A DNA stretch of 64,000 nucleotides from Sisyra terminalis (GCA_958496175.1 OY292279.1:19282001-19346000), one strand, 5' to 3'. Counted from the first letter of the stretch, positions 1 through 12,300 are shown. The notes: generated by a model not told the origin, from the sequence alone. Numbers and translations are program-made.

Positions 1-982
1 TTTGCCACATTTGGACGTTTTATATACAAAATTGTGAGAAATAGGTGAAAAGTGGGAAATAAATTAAAATATTTTTTTTCAATAACAATATTTGGTTTTC
101 AAATTGTTTTAAATACCGAAGAAAGGTAATATGGAAGATTTTATATTTTAGTTGATAATGAAATATATGACAAAAATGTTCCTTTAATGCTTTTCAGCGG
201 AATACATAATTGCTCCTGGTCACAATCCTTGGTTCATAAAAGAATTAGATTTTAAAAAGTTTGATGGTTAAAAAATTAACAAAAATTAAAAATCGCCCAT
301 TTGGTATATGTACTACAACCTACATATTAAACTTCCATACTAATTTAATGAAATTACGTTATTTAAAATGTTGTTATTAAAATGATATATAAAAAAACAG
401 ATACCTTTACTTTATTTCTAAACATGGATGAACTTCGTTTTATTTTAAACGGTTATAATATTTCACCGTTTTAACAGCAGTTTGAAAATTAAATTTAAAA
501 TTTTAATTGTTGATTAACTCTACATTATCTTATACATACTTAGTCACTCCTTTTCAGTCTTTTAGGGTAGAAATTTACAAAACAAAACATTTTTTGGATA
601 ATATTTTCTTAGCTACCCTCAGGGTCTATTTAAAACTATTTAGTAATAAAAAAAAAATTACTGTGAGATTTGAACCCATGGTTCTTAATTACAGCATTGT
701 AGCGACGGATATGTACACGAAGGTGTTATTAACATGGTTATAAATTTTATGATGGAACTGTAATACTTTTTGCAGCACACGCTAGAATAACTCACAGATG
801 GCAGAATTTTTTCGTAGGTACCTACTTATCGTTATATTTTGGACAACTCACATAATATCTCCAATAAGTATAGCTTAAATGGTATTCTGATGTACAAGCT
901 TTATTATTGTAAAGTTTCATTAAAATCCTTCCAGTAGTTTTTGCGTGAATGAGTACCAAGCTCCATACATCCATACAACCAT
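1..982 (+). repeat. Old dispersed repeat, copy A (Helitron-like style)
   Basis: Blocks at about 190-400 and 480-760 closely match 11320-11550 and 11590-11990, for example TGCTTTTCAGCGGAATACATAATTG against the diverged form at 11325. The tail at 920-982 (GTAGTTTTTGCGTGAATGAG, then CATACATCCATACAACC) continues after the inserted element at 1972 with ACAAACTTTCGCGTTTATAA and TATTAGTAAGGAT. That wording is typical of a very common insect dispersed repeat. No coding capacity was seen, and the element class is an inference. Confidence 0.55.
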
Positions 983-1971
983 GGGGCATTCCATGGTGAC
1001 TCGTGGGACATTTGACTTTAAATTTCGACTAATTATGAACTATAATTAGATGATTGAAAGTAGTATAATCATAAAATGTATCTTATTTATAGAAAAATAA
1101 CCAATTAACACAACATCACTTAATAAAAAAAATCTGTTTCTTCTTAGTCTCTTGTAATTGTCACTTGAATTAGTGTGACTAAAAATTAGTGGGACACCAA
1201 AAAATCCTTCTCTCTTACTATGGTGCACTTAAAGACAAATTTCAGTTCGGCTACTAAATTTTCAATAGAGATTTCATCCTTCTATTATATTTATCTCACA
1301 TTATTTAATTTTCATCAAGTATTAGACTAATTAAGTACATAGAAGAAATTAAAAAAAAATATTGTGACTGGTGGGACCGGCATTTGTGACTGGTGGGACA
1401 ATTACAAAATGTGTAAAAAATTTTTTTCGTTAATAACACTTTTATGTTTTTTCTATCTTTGCATTGTTAATTGGACAACTTATTGGTGGAGGTTTTTGAT
1501 TAGGGGTAGAATTTTATTTATTTTTTTACATTTATATATTTTCGATAACACAAGAATATCGTTTAGACTTAAATATTTTCTATAATTTCTAAATAAGCAT
1601 TAAATTAATTTTTATTCGATCATTATCCTTGAAGAATAAAGTCCAGTGTCTTACATTATTGGACTCTGATGATGTTGGCGTTAAATAATAACTAAAGCTT
1701 TTATTGTCATCAGCTTTAAAATAATGGTGTTTTCTAATTTTTTACATTGTTAAAAAAAATGTTGCCAACAGGAACATTTGACATGGATACATGTACTTAC
1801 TTGTACTCGAAAGTTAGCCAAACCAAAAAATCGATTTTTTATCGTCTGAGAAAAAAATCTGTTGATATTAGTAAATTTTTTTTACTTTTTATTATAAGTA
1901 AGGGCTAAATTTAAAATAATAAGAGGAATTATTAATTCAAAGTCGTTTTCCTATTTCTCATGGAATGCCCC
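983..1971. mobile_element. 989-bp non-autonomous DNA transposon with GGGGCATTCCATG terminal inverted repeats
   Basis: The left end reads GGGGCATTCCATG and the right end CATGGAATGCCCC, a perfect 13-bp inverted pair. CCAT lies directly outside both ends (979-982 and 1972-1975), consistent with a 4-bp target duplication. The element splits an older repeat whose two halves rejoin across it. Inside are repeated GTGACTGGTGGGACA-like motifs (about 1000, 1173, 1365, 1388). It is closely related along most of its length to 32406-33998 but lacks that copy's protein-coding segment, so it looks like an internal deletion derivative. Confidence 0.8.
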
Positions 1972-3125
1972 CCATTCTTACAAACTTTCGCGTTTATAAT
2001 ATTAGTAAGGATGGGGATTTTGACTTTCGAGGATTTGGCGGATTCTTCAAAAGCCGCAATTTAATCGATATCTCAATAAAAAACTTGCATTAAATTGGAC
2101 TATAATTTTCTCTTTTCGATTTTTTCTTAATACAAAACCAAGTTTTGATGTCTTGATTAAGTTTTCGTTCGGTTTTCTTGCGTAAAACTTATGGGAAAAT
2201 ATAAATGGGACAGACATATAATTATATCCTTAATTCGAACTGTTGAAGTTGTACGTTATGTTTTATCGGAGAAACGAATAAATTAAATTAATAATAAGAA
2301 GGGTCGATGAGGAAGCGAAGAAAGAAGCGCAGGGATGAATCGCAGAGATGGAAGGTTTAAATTAAAAAAGTTTTATTGAAATTTTCTACAAGTAATATTT
2401 ACAAAGCGCGCGAGTGTAATGTGATGTACGTTGTGACGGTTTGGGGTTGGGGGGTTGATTCACCACCGTCTTCAGGGGTTTATTACCATTTCGTTTTAAA
2501 TCGCAATATTTTATCTTATTTTCCATTTTCACTTCGTTTCCGCTCCATTTACATATTTTTGGTTTTAACTGCATCTTAAATACCTATTGGTCTTTCTTTT
2601 TCACCCGGATCTATCAACAATGGAGTGAATCTTTAGGGGTGAGAAATATAATACTGACTTATTTGTCTTGTTAAATGTTACGGAAAAATTGATACCAATG
2701 CTTTTTGAAACATAAAAATGTATTTTTTTTTAAACCTCCAAAAAATATTTTCCTGGTAAAAGAATGCAAAAAAAATCTTTTAAAAATTATTGCTTGAATA
2801 AAATTGTAACAGTTCTAATGATTTTTTTAGGCAATTACTTGAGGTAATTTTCCTTCGAAAATAATTCTTTTGACTTCATTAAAATTTGTATTTGTAAATT
2901 TTGTCCTGCTTTCTGTCTTTTAAAGTTTATTTTTTCAAATGATTATACACTTTCTACTAATATTGGTTTTTAATAACCATTTCGTTACGGTGATTTGTAT
3001 TTACAACAATGTTTAAAAAACATGTTTAAAATTCTGAAATATCTCAATGCTTGTAAAAATTGTTTCAATTGACCATAATTTTAATTGAAATGTATTATTT
3101 ATTATCAATATTATAATTCTGCTAC
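1972..3125. other. Stretch without recognised genes
   Basis: Apart from the end of the old repeat (to about 2020), I see only AT-rich sequence. A slightly GC-richer patch at 2290-2480 has no convincing open frame. Nothing further is recognised. Confidence 0.5.
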
Positions 3126-3440
3126 TCTAATATTATAAAGAGCAAAGATTTGATTGTTTGTTTGCATTGAATAGGCTCCGAAACTACTTGACCGGTTTGA
3201 AAAATTCTTTCACTGTTGGGAAGCTACACTATCTCCGTTGAACGTAGGCTTTATTAAATTTTCAGCTTATTAAATGTATCTTTTTAAAATCGATAAAATA
3301 GTGTTTTTAAGTATGATTATGTTTTTCGTATAAGAAATAAGAAAAATAAAAATTTTCATATACCAGTACAAATAGCAAATCTGAAAAGAAAATATAATCT
3401 ACCCCTACATTACGCAAATGAAATCGCGGGGATCAGCTAT
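3126..3440 (+). mobile_element. Short Helitron-like repeat ending in CAGCTA
   Basis: It starts near TCTAATATTATAAAGAGC and contains the widespread insect phrase around GAAACTACTTGACCGG. It ends in CGCGGGGATCAGCTA. The same left and right parts occur on the minus strand at 10790-10946 and 9919-10075, and the right part again at 37374-37525. The TC start, a GC-rich block before the end and the CTAG-like terminus fit a non-autonomous Helitron. The 5' flank is not the expected A, so the exact 5' end is uncertain. Confidence 0.55.
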
Positions 3441-3949
3441 ATTGTATATATATATACGAAAAATTCAAGTATATGTTCAATTGGTGATATGAAATAACAT
3501 AGTTAAAACTTGAAGACCAAAATGAGAGAATAGCAGGTATGAATATATCGTTTAAGTAATCTGAACCGGTTTGAGGCATTTATTATTTGTTGTCAATTAT
3601 AAATACATTAACACCTTTTTCCGATTCCATAAATTACACCGTTGTATCTGCATTTTTTCTCATTACTATATTATGTATTATCATAAGTTGAGAACAGGTA
3701 AAATTCTTTTCAATTTCACACCTGTTTGGAATTTATTCGATTTTGCTCACAATAATGGTCATTATGGTGCAAAGGTCAAAAAATTGTACTTTAATATTTG
3801 TCTACCGAAATTCTACCGTATGATTGAAGAACAGGTTAATCGATTTCGATAATATTATGTTCTCAGGTACATGTTGGGGTTTTTCCCCAAAAAAAGTATA
3901 ATGAAGGTTACAGACAAGTCTAATCTAAATAGTTGTACCAATATTTTAT
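3441..3949. other. Stretch without recognised genes
   Basis: A short (TA)n run lies at about 3442-3460. The open frame at 3571-3852 has no recognisable domain and its base composition matches the flanks. I see no gene here. Confidence 0.5.
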
Positions 3950-4932
3950 TCTGATTTTACTTATGGTTCCGTTTTAAAGACAGCTTTACTAATTTGATAG
4001 AAATTTTGTAATCATGTTCAACTAATTTTTCTTCGGAAGAAAAGGTTGCCTATTTGCGTCTAATTATTAATAATACCTAAAAGTAGCGTTCAGAAGAAGG
4101 CCGATTAAAATAAATAAATGGACACCCATTAATTGGATATAAATTGAATTCTTTAATTAAAAATCTGTTCTTTTTTAAGATATCGAAAAATCAGCATACA
4201 TGAAATCAGGGGTGGCCTATACATATGATATTGCGGGTCACTTCGGAAATGCATCATAACTCCGGGAGCCTCTTTTGAAGTTATATTTCAAATTTTTCAT
4301 ACTAAATTTAGATACACTAATCATTTTAATATTTCGGTTTTCACCAATTTGGTCATTATTAATGGTATACATTTTATGAAAGCCTGATGCATATCGCGGG
4401 TCGAAAAAATTGTCAAAGGTGTCTTTTGTGGTCCGCGGGTTGGCTACCTTTGACAACCTCTGATTTAAATAAACAATGAATAATCTATCGTTTTGATCTA
4501 CATATATAAAATTGTGGTGTTGATTTATGTAGATTTCAAAAACTCAAAAAAAATATCATTGATTTAGCTCAAATTTTGTCTCGATATACAATCCGCTTCA
4601 AAGATTTTTTTTATCTTTTTCTTGCGTCGAAAACATACCTGCGATCGCAAGAAAACGGTTTTTTCAACGGTCAATACAATAGCCGCTAACTGTCAGTACT
4701 GCATTGCTATTGCATTGCTATAATGGTGCAGTGATTTTTAAAGATAGAGCAATTTTTCTCTAAACGTAATTGATACGTATATCTTGAAAGTAAGTTATAA
4801 TTGGTACAGTGAGGGATACTGCGGGTTGATGCGGGAGGTGATTCTAATAATTCATAAGCTTTTTTTTGCTAAATTCAATTTATTTATTTACAACCATAGG
4901 CTGGTAAGACAACGTCTGCCGGGTTCAGCTTG
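3950..4932 (+). repeat. 1-kb dispersed repeat, copy 1 (Helitron-like 3' end)
   Basis: It is colinear with 36375-37276 over about 0.95 kb. Shared landmarks are TTTAAAGACAGCTTT, GAAGGCCGATT, the ACCTGCGATCGCAAGAAAAC block and the GTCAATACAATAGCCGCTAA block. It ends in GGGTTCAGCTTG followed by T, a variant of the CAGCTAG-T ends seen elsewhere in the window. An inner portion (4208-4470) has hAT-like wording at both edges (CAGGGGTGGCC and a CAGAGGTTGTC counterpart), so a hAT fragment may be nested. No coding capacity. Confidence 0.6.
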
Positions 4933-5593
4933 TATTAAATATATTTATGAGACATAATTGTTTTTTGAGTATTCCTGTCACAATCTCCGAAATTTAAATT
5001 TGCACCTTGTAACTGTTGCGGATAGGGCAAAGGATGTAAAAAAAAACGAATACGCAATAATACTCCCTAATAACAGATATTTGATTGAATAGATAACTCT
5101 GCGAAGAATTTTTTTATTAGTCAAATCATTGTGTGGGATACATCTCATGTTTCTTACTGTTATGATTTAATTCTATGTGCAAATGTTTAAGGGAGAAACA
5201 CCAAAAATATGAACTCAATGTCACATATATAAATAGGTGATATTTAAATTATTAAAAGTAGTATGTACTAAATTCAAACCATTAGGTACGGGAGGGTTAA
5301 AGGGGGTTTTCCATGTGATGGTTTTTTTTGCGCAAACTTCTGCATGTCTAGGATATGGTGATATATAATTTTTTAGATACAGAAATCGTTATAACTTTAA
5401 CCGTATTTGAAACTTTAAACCCGTTTTTCTAAAAATAGATTTTCAAACTTGTCTCCATTATATCACAGGAGTCATTAAATTCAATGGCCTTCAATTCAAA
5501 GGATAGACTCAGCATATGTTTACGCAGACGCTGAACTAAAATCATCAAAAAATTCCAAGTATTTCTATTTTACATTACAAAAACATAAAAAGC
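4933..5593. other. Stretch without recognised genes
   Basis: AT-rich sequence with no supported open frame or repeat that I recognise. Confidence 0.5.
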
Positions 5594-5760
5594 TACTGGT
5601 GACCGAGTGGTTAAGGTGACCGCTTCAAAACTGGTAGGTGCTAGGTTCGATTGAGCAAAATTTCGATAGAGTATTTCTCGATTACGGATTTTTATTAATC
5701 GTAGAGTCGCTAAAGATCTTAGTACTTAGGAAGCGACGGTAAGTAACAATTAAAAATAAA
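5594..5760 (+). mobile_element. tRNA-derived SINE, copy 1
   Basis: The head carries an A-box-like segment (GACCGAGTGGTTAAGG) and a B-box-like segment (GGTTCGATTG) at tRNA-like spacing, resembling a class II (Leu/Ser) tRNA. A body with ACGGATTTTTATTAATC and AGAGTCGCTAAA follows. The tail is GTAAGTAACAATTAAAAATA. Nine copies of this family occur in the window, and this is one of the best preserved. Confidence 0.8.
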
Positions 5761-7563
5761 CATAACAAAATAAAAACCATAAAATTGTAACTTTTCCTTT
5801 AGAAGTCTGCTAAAAATCTATTTTTCATAATTAGTTGAATTGACCAACCTTTTGCTATCCATCGACTGATAAAGCAATATGAACCAAAATGTTCAAATGA
5901 TGATGATATTAGTTGTAAATATTATTAATTATAGTAGTTGAAAAATATTTCAATGAAATATTGCAAAGTTGAAAAATTTAAGAAAAAAGAAGTATCCGAT
6001 GTATATTAAAGTAATTATCTCTTTATACTTCTATCAAATATAATCAGAGTTCAGTGTTCGTTTCTATTTTTTTAGCAAATTTTCCATTGTAGTCTTAGAT
6101 TTGAAAATCTTTAACCTAGATCCAAGTACACCCAAAGGTGTCCGACTACAAGGAAGTTAATTGGAATCAAAATTATATTTTTATTATAATAAGGAAACTG
6201 GAAAATGATGTCATTTTCTTACAAAAAACTAATATAGAAAATCTTGAAGTTTAAATTTCTAATCAATGATTTAATCATTATTATCATCAACTTTTTGGGA
6301 ATCTAATACGCAATTTTTGAATACCAAATTAGTATAAAACAATGAACTACAAAGTAAAATATATGGCAATCACATACTGAACATCGTTTAAGTTTTCAAT
6401 ATTTTTAATACTTAGAAAATGTATTAGCGAATGAAATAAAAAGAAATACAATAAAACAACTTTGGACAACTATAGTAAGGTAATATCAACCCATTGTAAA
6501 TTTAAAAAAAAATTCTAGGGTTTTTTTTGTGTAAAAATTTTTTGCATTGTTGGGATGCAAAATTGAATTTTTTCTATTGACAATTTTAAGGAACTTTTGG
6601 ATATTTGCTTGGTAGACTAAGATTTTTAACGAATATTTAACTACTCTTCAACTATCAGACATAGATTTGATACCCCTGCTTCCCTTATTATTTTATTGTT
6701 CTTGGTTGCTACGGGTTGGAGAACTCAAAATTGTCGAATATGAGCTTAAAAAAGGTCATTTGGCATTAATCTGATACATATTTAAAAATTTAAAAAATAA
6801 TGGTAATAACTTTACGTTACTACCCTATAAAAATTGTAAAGCAAACAATACCAAATTTGAATTACTTTTGGTATTTGTCAAGCCATTTCAATATTAATTA
6901 CAAAATAATAAATAATTTTTAATATTTTATGAGTTTACATGTTACTTTAATATTAAAGATATTAAAGATGATTAATGGCAATTAAATGTCTATAGATTCT
7001 AAAACAACATTACTTGTAGATCTCTTTGATAGATGTATGTTTTCAAACGTTTTTGATGTTTTCATTCCGATTTTTTTGGATATTATAGCCAGAATAGTAA
7101 TTTATACCACGTAAAACTTATCAAAGCAAGGTGAGCTATATTTTTTAATTTAAGTAGGTAACAATGACAAAGGGGGTAGGTGTCCATGAAGAAAAGTACA
7201 GGAAATTTCATAACGGGAAAATAAGCATAAGCAAGATAACTTGTATAAAATATTGCTTTACTTATATTTATTCAACTCTATTCATACTTTATTTATAATT
7301 ATTTTGTCAAAAATCATTGACAAAATTCCTCAATTTTTGAGTGGGTAGGTTTTCCTTTCGGAAAATTTCAAGTCGGTAGAGCAATCTATGGTATTCGTTG
7401 TATCCATATTATATACCAAGTCTGCTTAAAAGTTGAAGTCATATCAATATGTATCTTCAAAATTAACTATGGTTTAACATTGATAAATATTTTATTTATT
7501 AAGTAATGAAGAAGAAATTGTGTCATAGGACATATATTATTATTTATTAATTGACTACAGTCT
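5761..7563. other. Stretch without recognised genes
   Basis: I see AT-rich sequence only. There is no convincing exon, TIR pair or conserved repeat. Confidence 0.5.
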
Positions 7564-7722
7564 ATTGGTGGCCGAGTGATCAAGGTGACCGCTCCAAAAT
7601 TGGTAGGTATTAGGTTTAATCCAAGCAAATGTTTAATATTTCTCGAATACGGATTTTCATTAATTCTAGAGTCCATAAAGACATTGGTTGTTATAAAGCG
7701 GCGGTAAATAACAATTAAAAAT
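7564..7722 (+). mobile_element. tRNA-derived SINE, copy 2
   Basis: Same family as 5594-5760: GGTGGCCGAGTGATCAAGG head, ACGGATTTTCATTAATTC body and a GCGGTAAATAACAATTAAAA tail. The B box is degraded (GGTTTAATCC), so it is a dead copy. Confidence 0.8.
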
Positions 7723-9734
7723 ATCGACTAAGCAATCATAACTTTTATATTCTTTATGTTCTACGAAATGTAAATTAGTCTTTCTTTCTTAGCTTAAGAA
7801 TCTACATGAATTATTTAAAAAAAAAAAAAAACCAAAAGAGTTTTTTAATTTTCTGAATCATATATTTATTTTAACTTCCGCTTCTATGGAATCCAAATAT
7901 TTTTTGTCATCGTGGCCAAATTCCGTAAATTTTTCTACGTAAATATTCCGGAATTGTGCAACATTTACAAAAGACAAATAAAAGCAAAAAGAAAAGAGCC
8001 AATGAAAGAACAACTTTGAACTATTCATATTTGTATGTAAGGTGTCATTTTTTTATTCATGAAAATGGAAATATAAATGCAAAAAATTACGTCTTTCGGA
8101 GTTCATCAAATGAAATGGAAAAGTAAAGAAATTGTTAAGATAACTTTAAATTTTGTGTTAATGAGGGATGAGGGTTGTGCTACTGCGTTGGTTGGCTTGA
8201 TGGTGGAAAATTAGGTGGATGGTAATTACAATTTGTAAGACATTTCTGTCGTTTTTTCGCTCATTTCAACGTTTTGAGAGTTATTTTCCTACACGAATAT
8301 AATTATTATTAAAACAAATACTTTATATTTACGTTGGCGCAAGAAAAATATGGAAGTTTTCAGAATAAAAATTTAATTATTTCATATTTTCTTTTGATTT
8401 ATTTTTTTCCTGTTGGCATTTTTATATTATAAAACCTACGCATATGTGAAAAAAATAATGTAAATTTTGCTTTAAATATTTTCATAAAAATTCTTGGGGA
8501 AAAACTTTCTTGTACAAATTTTGAATCAGCGAATTACACTATGCTTTAAATATTTTCCAGTATGAGATACTATTTATCATTGTCAATGTTTCCTATACAG
8601 AAACAGATATAGAAGATTGGTGAGAATCGAACGTTGGCATATTTGTAAGAAAAATTGCTATTGTAAATGGAAGAATGGAAAATATTATAAATTTTACGAG
8701 TGGCAATTTATTTATGCCAAATAAGCAATTTATTTATTTTCGTGGAGAAATTTTTAATTAATTACACATCATCTGTGCAAATGAGCATATTTTTCTTTTA
8801 TAAAGTTAAATATTATATTTTCATTTTTCACTCAAACATTAATTGCAACGTAAATAAGAACATCATTACACTAATTTATAAACTTATTCATATATTTTTT
8901 TTTTTTTATAAAATAGAATAAGCTTTTAAAAGTTATTCGCCAAATTCTCTTTTAACATGAATTGTTTTTTTTAAACGAACTTTTGTGTAACCACGAAATA
9001 AACCCTTAAGTGAACTATAAGAATATTTTTTTAATTACTTTTTTTTCTTCCAGTTCCCTTTTTACACGAATTATATTTTTACACGGCTTTATTACTATTA
9101 ATGCCTTAACAAAAATATCAAGTTAAAGTTTACACTAACGTGTATTAAATCCATGACTACTGAAATAGGTTTTGTAAAAAATAAACATAAAACTACACAG
9201 ATTTGGAATTCCGAAACTCTTTACTTTAAACATATTATTTGATTTTTGGCTTCGGATGACTACTGTCCAAAAAGTATGCAATAAAATAAAATGGTTGTGG
9301 TTAAGAAGTTCTAGTACCTCAAAAAAATCCTCAACTTTGTTATTAAAATCAAAAACCATGACACACTTTTTAATTCTAATTCACTGATTTCATATGGAAC
9401 AACTCTTATGATAAAACTATTCATGCAACTTCCTAGCAATCTTTGATTTGAAAATTGAAGCATTGGAAAAATATTGAATTAAAAATTCATAAACTTGTGA
9501 TAAAAATTAACTCTTACGAATTCGATTGTATAGCATTAAACGAAAACTTTTTTTGGATCAAACTTTAAGATAACAATCAGTAATAACCATTTTTACCCAG
9601 CTTCTGTTTGGTCACCTTGTTGTTAGTTTCTAAATTACGAAATTTATAGTCTAATTTTTCACCTACTTCCCATCTCTTTATCGTGCTGAACTTAAGAACA
9701 TCTGTTTACTTTCGAAGACAACGCATAAATCCGC
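7723..9734. other. Stretch without recognised genes
   Basis: AT-rich sequence containing only short unsupported open frames. No repeat family shared with the rest of the window was recognised. Confidence 0.5.
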
Positions 9735-9865
9735 CATAAAATTTAATTACCATCAGGTGTGAATCATCACAAAGCAGTTACGGAGTGATCCAAACTACTT
9801 GATGACCACTGAGGAAGATTGCTTGGCAATCGAAATACGTATCTGGGAAATACGTCACGAATATT
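9735..9865 (+). ncRNA. Hammerhead-like motif, family 2, best copy
   Basis: At 9809-9835 the core reads CTGAGGA, one extra A, a perfect 6-bp stem II (GATTGC, loop TTG, GCAATC) and GAAA. The last A begins the self-complementary ATACGTAT (9835-9842), followed by C at the cleavage-site position. Stem I can form by pairing ACC-like bases before the core with TGG after the C. The leader (CAGTTACGGAGTGATC, then ACTTGATGACCA) also recurs near 31940, 41245 and 59510. Cleavage activity is inferred from the fold only. The extra A before stem II departs from the classical consensus. Confidence 0.55.
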
Positions 9866-11128
9866 TTTGTTTGAACTTCTAGTCAAATTTATGTTTATGG
9901 TATGATTTTCATATATTACTAGCTGATCCCCGCAACTTCGTCTGCGTAACATAGGTGTAGATTATATTTTCTTTTTAGATTTGCTATTTGTAGTGGTATG
10001 TGAAAATTTTTATTTTTCTTATTTGTTATACGAAAAACATAATCATACTTAAAAACACTGCTTTGTCGACTTTAAAGAGACACATTTAATCAACTGTTGC
10101 TTAGAATAAAATAGTTGTATGTAATCATCAATTAAACTTCAAAAAATATTTATAAATATCTAAGAAGAGTATGATCAATTGCGTGTACCGTCGGTAGGCA
10201 TACCTACCGCGAACCAAATAATCCATAAATCAATCAGTATCTATACATAAATAAAAAATATCGTCAAGTCCAATAAATTGGGTCTTAATTATGACTAAAA
10301 AAAGTCGAAAGTTATCAAAATACTCGCGTCAAAATAACAGAAGTTAAGAGTCTAGATTTTTGAATATTAGTTGGAATCCCATCTCATTGTTTCGATTCCC
10401 GAATGAACCTTTTTCCAAAAACAATTTTGTAAAAAAAAAGTCTAATGTAAGATTCGAACCCACGTCTCTTTTATTGTGAGCATAAGAATGTCAGATACGT
10501 AAGCGAATGCGCTATGAACGTATAATTAATCCCAAAGTATAAATAAAAGAGCTTTTATAGCGGTGGCATTTATATATATTTTTTAAAATGAAAAAACACT
10601 TATTGTGACATAACTGTAATAGTTAGACATATGCTGTCGCTCTATTTTTTGTAGATAATAATATGTTCTGCAAAATCGTAGTACATTATTTTGTTCTATA
10701 ACTAATAGTTTTCGCAGCGCACGCGATAAAATAATGTTTTTTTTTTGTAATTTTTTTCAGACCTTGGGTTACACTATTGGAGTTTTAATATGGATCCTTA
10801 TTTTTTTTGAAAATTTAAAATACCCCATGTTCTCCGGAAATAGTGTAGCTTCTCAACAGTGAAAGAATTTTTCAAATCGGCCAAGTAGTTTCGGAGACTT
10901 TTCAAAGCAAACAAACAATCAAATCTTTCCTCTTTATAATAATAGAAAGATGATTGCAACCTGGAGCAATTATATATTTTGCAGAAAAGCATTATGGAAG
11001 CAATTTTTTGTCATATGTCATAATCATCAATAGATGATAAAAATCAGATCTCAGCTTTAAAATTTTTTAAATAAGAAGAAAATTCAGGTTGTTTAAGATC
11101 TTTAATTTTTTAATATTTTATTATTTCA

Positions 11129-11172
11129 AAAAGCAACGTTTCGTTACGTAATCGTAACTTCCTCAGGCTTGA
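11129..11172 (-). ncRNA. Hammerhead-like motif, Penelope-associated family, copy 1
   Basis: Minus-strand reading: stem I strand AAGC, core CTGAGGA, one extra A, stem II GTTACG/CGTAAC (perfect 6 bp, 4-nt loop), GAAA, self-complementary ACGT, T at the cleavage position, then GCTT pairing back to AAGC. The surrounding 11020-11170 sequence matches 39230-39300, which carries the same motif. Activity is inferred, not shown. Confidence 0.55.
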
Positions 11173-11215
11173 TTTACAAAATTAAATATTTTTAATTTAA
11201 TTCAAAAAATAAATA

Positions 11216-11249
11216 AATATATATATATCATATATATATATATATCTTC
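11216..11249. repeat. (TA)n microsatellite
   Basis: Two TA-dinucleotide runs separated by one C, within the composite repeat block. Confidence 0.8.
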
Positions 11250-12224
11250 TATGCTAACTCTTCTTCGGTATTTAGAACAATTTGAAAACCAATTGTTGTT
11301 ATATGACAAAAAATTGCTTCCATAATGCTTTTTAGCAGAATATATAATTGCTCCAGTTCACAATCATTGGTTCATAAAAATTAGATTTTAAAAAAGTTTG
11401 ATTGTTGAAAAACAAACAAAAATTAAAAACCGCCTCTATGGTATTTGGTATAAGTACCTACTACCTAAACTTTCATACTAATTAAGTGAAATGACGTTAT
11501 TTAAAATGCTGTAGTTAAAATTATATAACAAAAACAGAAACTTATTATTAATTAATTATTTATATATTAATTACACTTAGTAAATTCAAAATTTCGATTG
11601 TTGATTAACTCTACATTTTCTCAAAAAAAATTAATCACCCCAATTCACTCTTTTAGGGTAGGAATTTTCCAAAAAAAATATTTTCACATGCCTACTTCTT
11701 ATAAGGAATACACCGAATATAAAAATTTCATCTGGCAGAGGAAATATATAATTACACGATTTTATGTATGCACGGTTTTAAAAACTTATTTACTTTAAGC
11801 TTTATTAATATAATAATTTTTTTAACTACTACTGTTACTTTTTTCGTTAATATTTCCTTATTGAGCCACCCTAAGGATTTATTTGCAACAATTTTGTAAA
11901 AAAAAAATAAATAAAAAAAAAGGTTACTTTAGGATTCGAACCCACGTCTCTTTTATTGTGAGCATTAGAATATTAGATACGTAAGCGAATGAGGTATTAC
12001 CGTATAATTCTATTAAGTGTTTATTAAGTATAAAAATATTTACATTTAAAAAAGGCAAGTCCCATGGGAACGAGGTAAAAAGTATTCTATGTCCTTTCCC
12101 TAGTTTTTAGCTACCTCCTTATTAATTTTCAGTCACATCGGTTCAGCCGTTCTTGAGTTATAAATAGTGTAACTAACACGACTTTCTTTTATATAGATAT
12201 AGATTATTATATTAAATTATACTA

Positions 12225-12300
12225 CATAAATTGGACCGCAATATATCCTATATATTGTATGCACAGTATAACTGTTCAAAGTAAGCGAAAAAATCTTATT
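12225..12300 (+). repeat. Fragment of family-2 repeat tail
   Basis: CACAGTATAACTGTTCAAAG and the following AAGCGAAAAA recur after the hammerhead-like copies at 32040 and 41393. This may be a 3' part of that family without its ribozyme-like part. Confidence 0.5.

Larger units (their letters stand above)
10968..11362. repeat. Inverted repeat flanking the Penelope-derived fragment
   Basis: About 10968-11020 (GGAGCAATTATATATTTTGC and onward) is the reverse complement of about 11308-11362 (GCAGAATATATAATTGCTCC). The arms enclose the ribozyme-bearing segment, giving a head-to-head arrangement. Confidence 0.65.
9919..12203 (-). mobile_element. Composite Helitron-like block with Penelope-derived insert
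   Basis: On the minus strand the block starts TCTATATCTATATAAAAG after an A. Shortly after comes ACTCAAGAACGGCTGAACCG, a common insect Helitron-style head. It ends CAGCTAG before T at 9919-9922, so the edges obey the Helitron rule A|TC...CTAG|T. It is a patchwork: 9919-10075 and 10790-10946 match the 315-bp repeat at 3126, 11020-11280 is Penelope-like with a ribozyme motif, and 11320-11990 matches the repeat at 190-760. Two copies of a segment with GGATTCGAACCCACGTC-like wording lie at 10450 and 11930. Whether it is one element or several nested ones is not settled. No Rep/helicase coding was seen. Confidence 0.45.

Noticed and set aside
5594..5665. Possible tRNA-Leu/Ser gene
   Set aside because: The A- and B-box-like segments are tRNA-like, but no acceptor stem or full cloverleaf closes, and eight similar copies have a shared non-tRNA body. 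It is a SINE head.
10450..10500. tRNA-like GATTCGAACCCACGTC segments (also 11930)
   Set aside because: They look like a T-arm/B box but occur in the same context in two repeat copies and lack the other tRNA arms.
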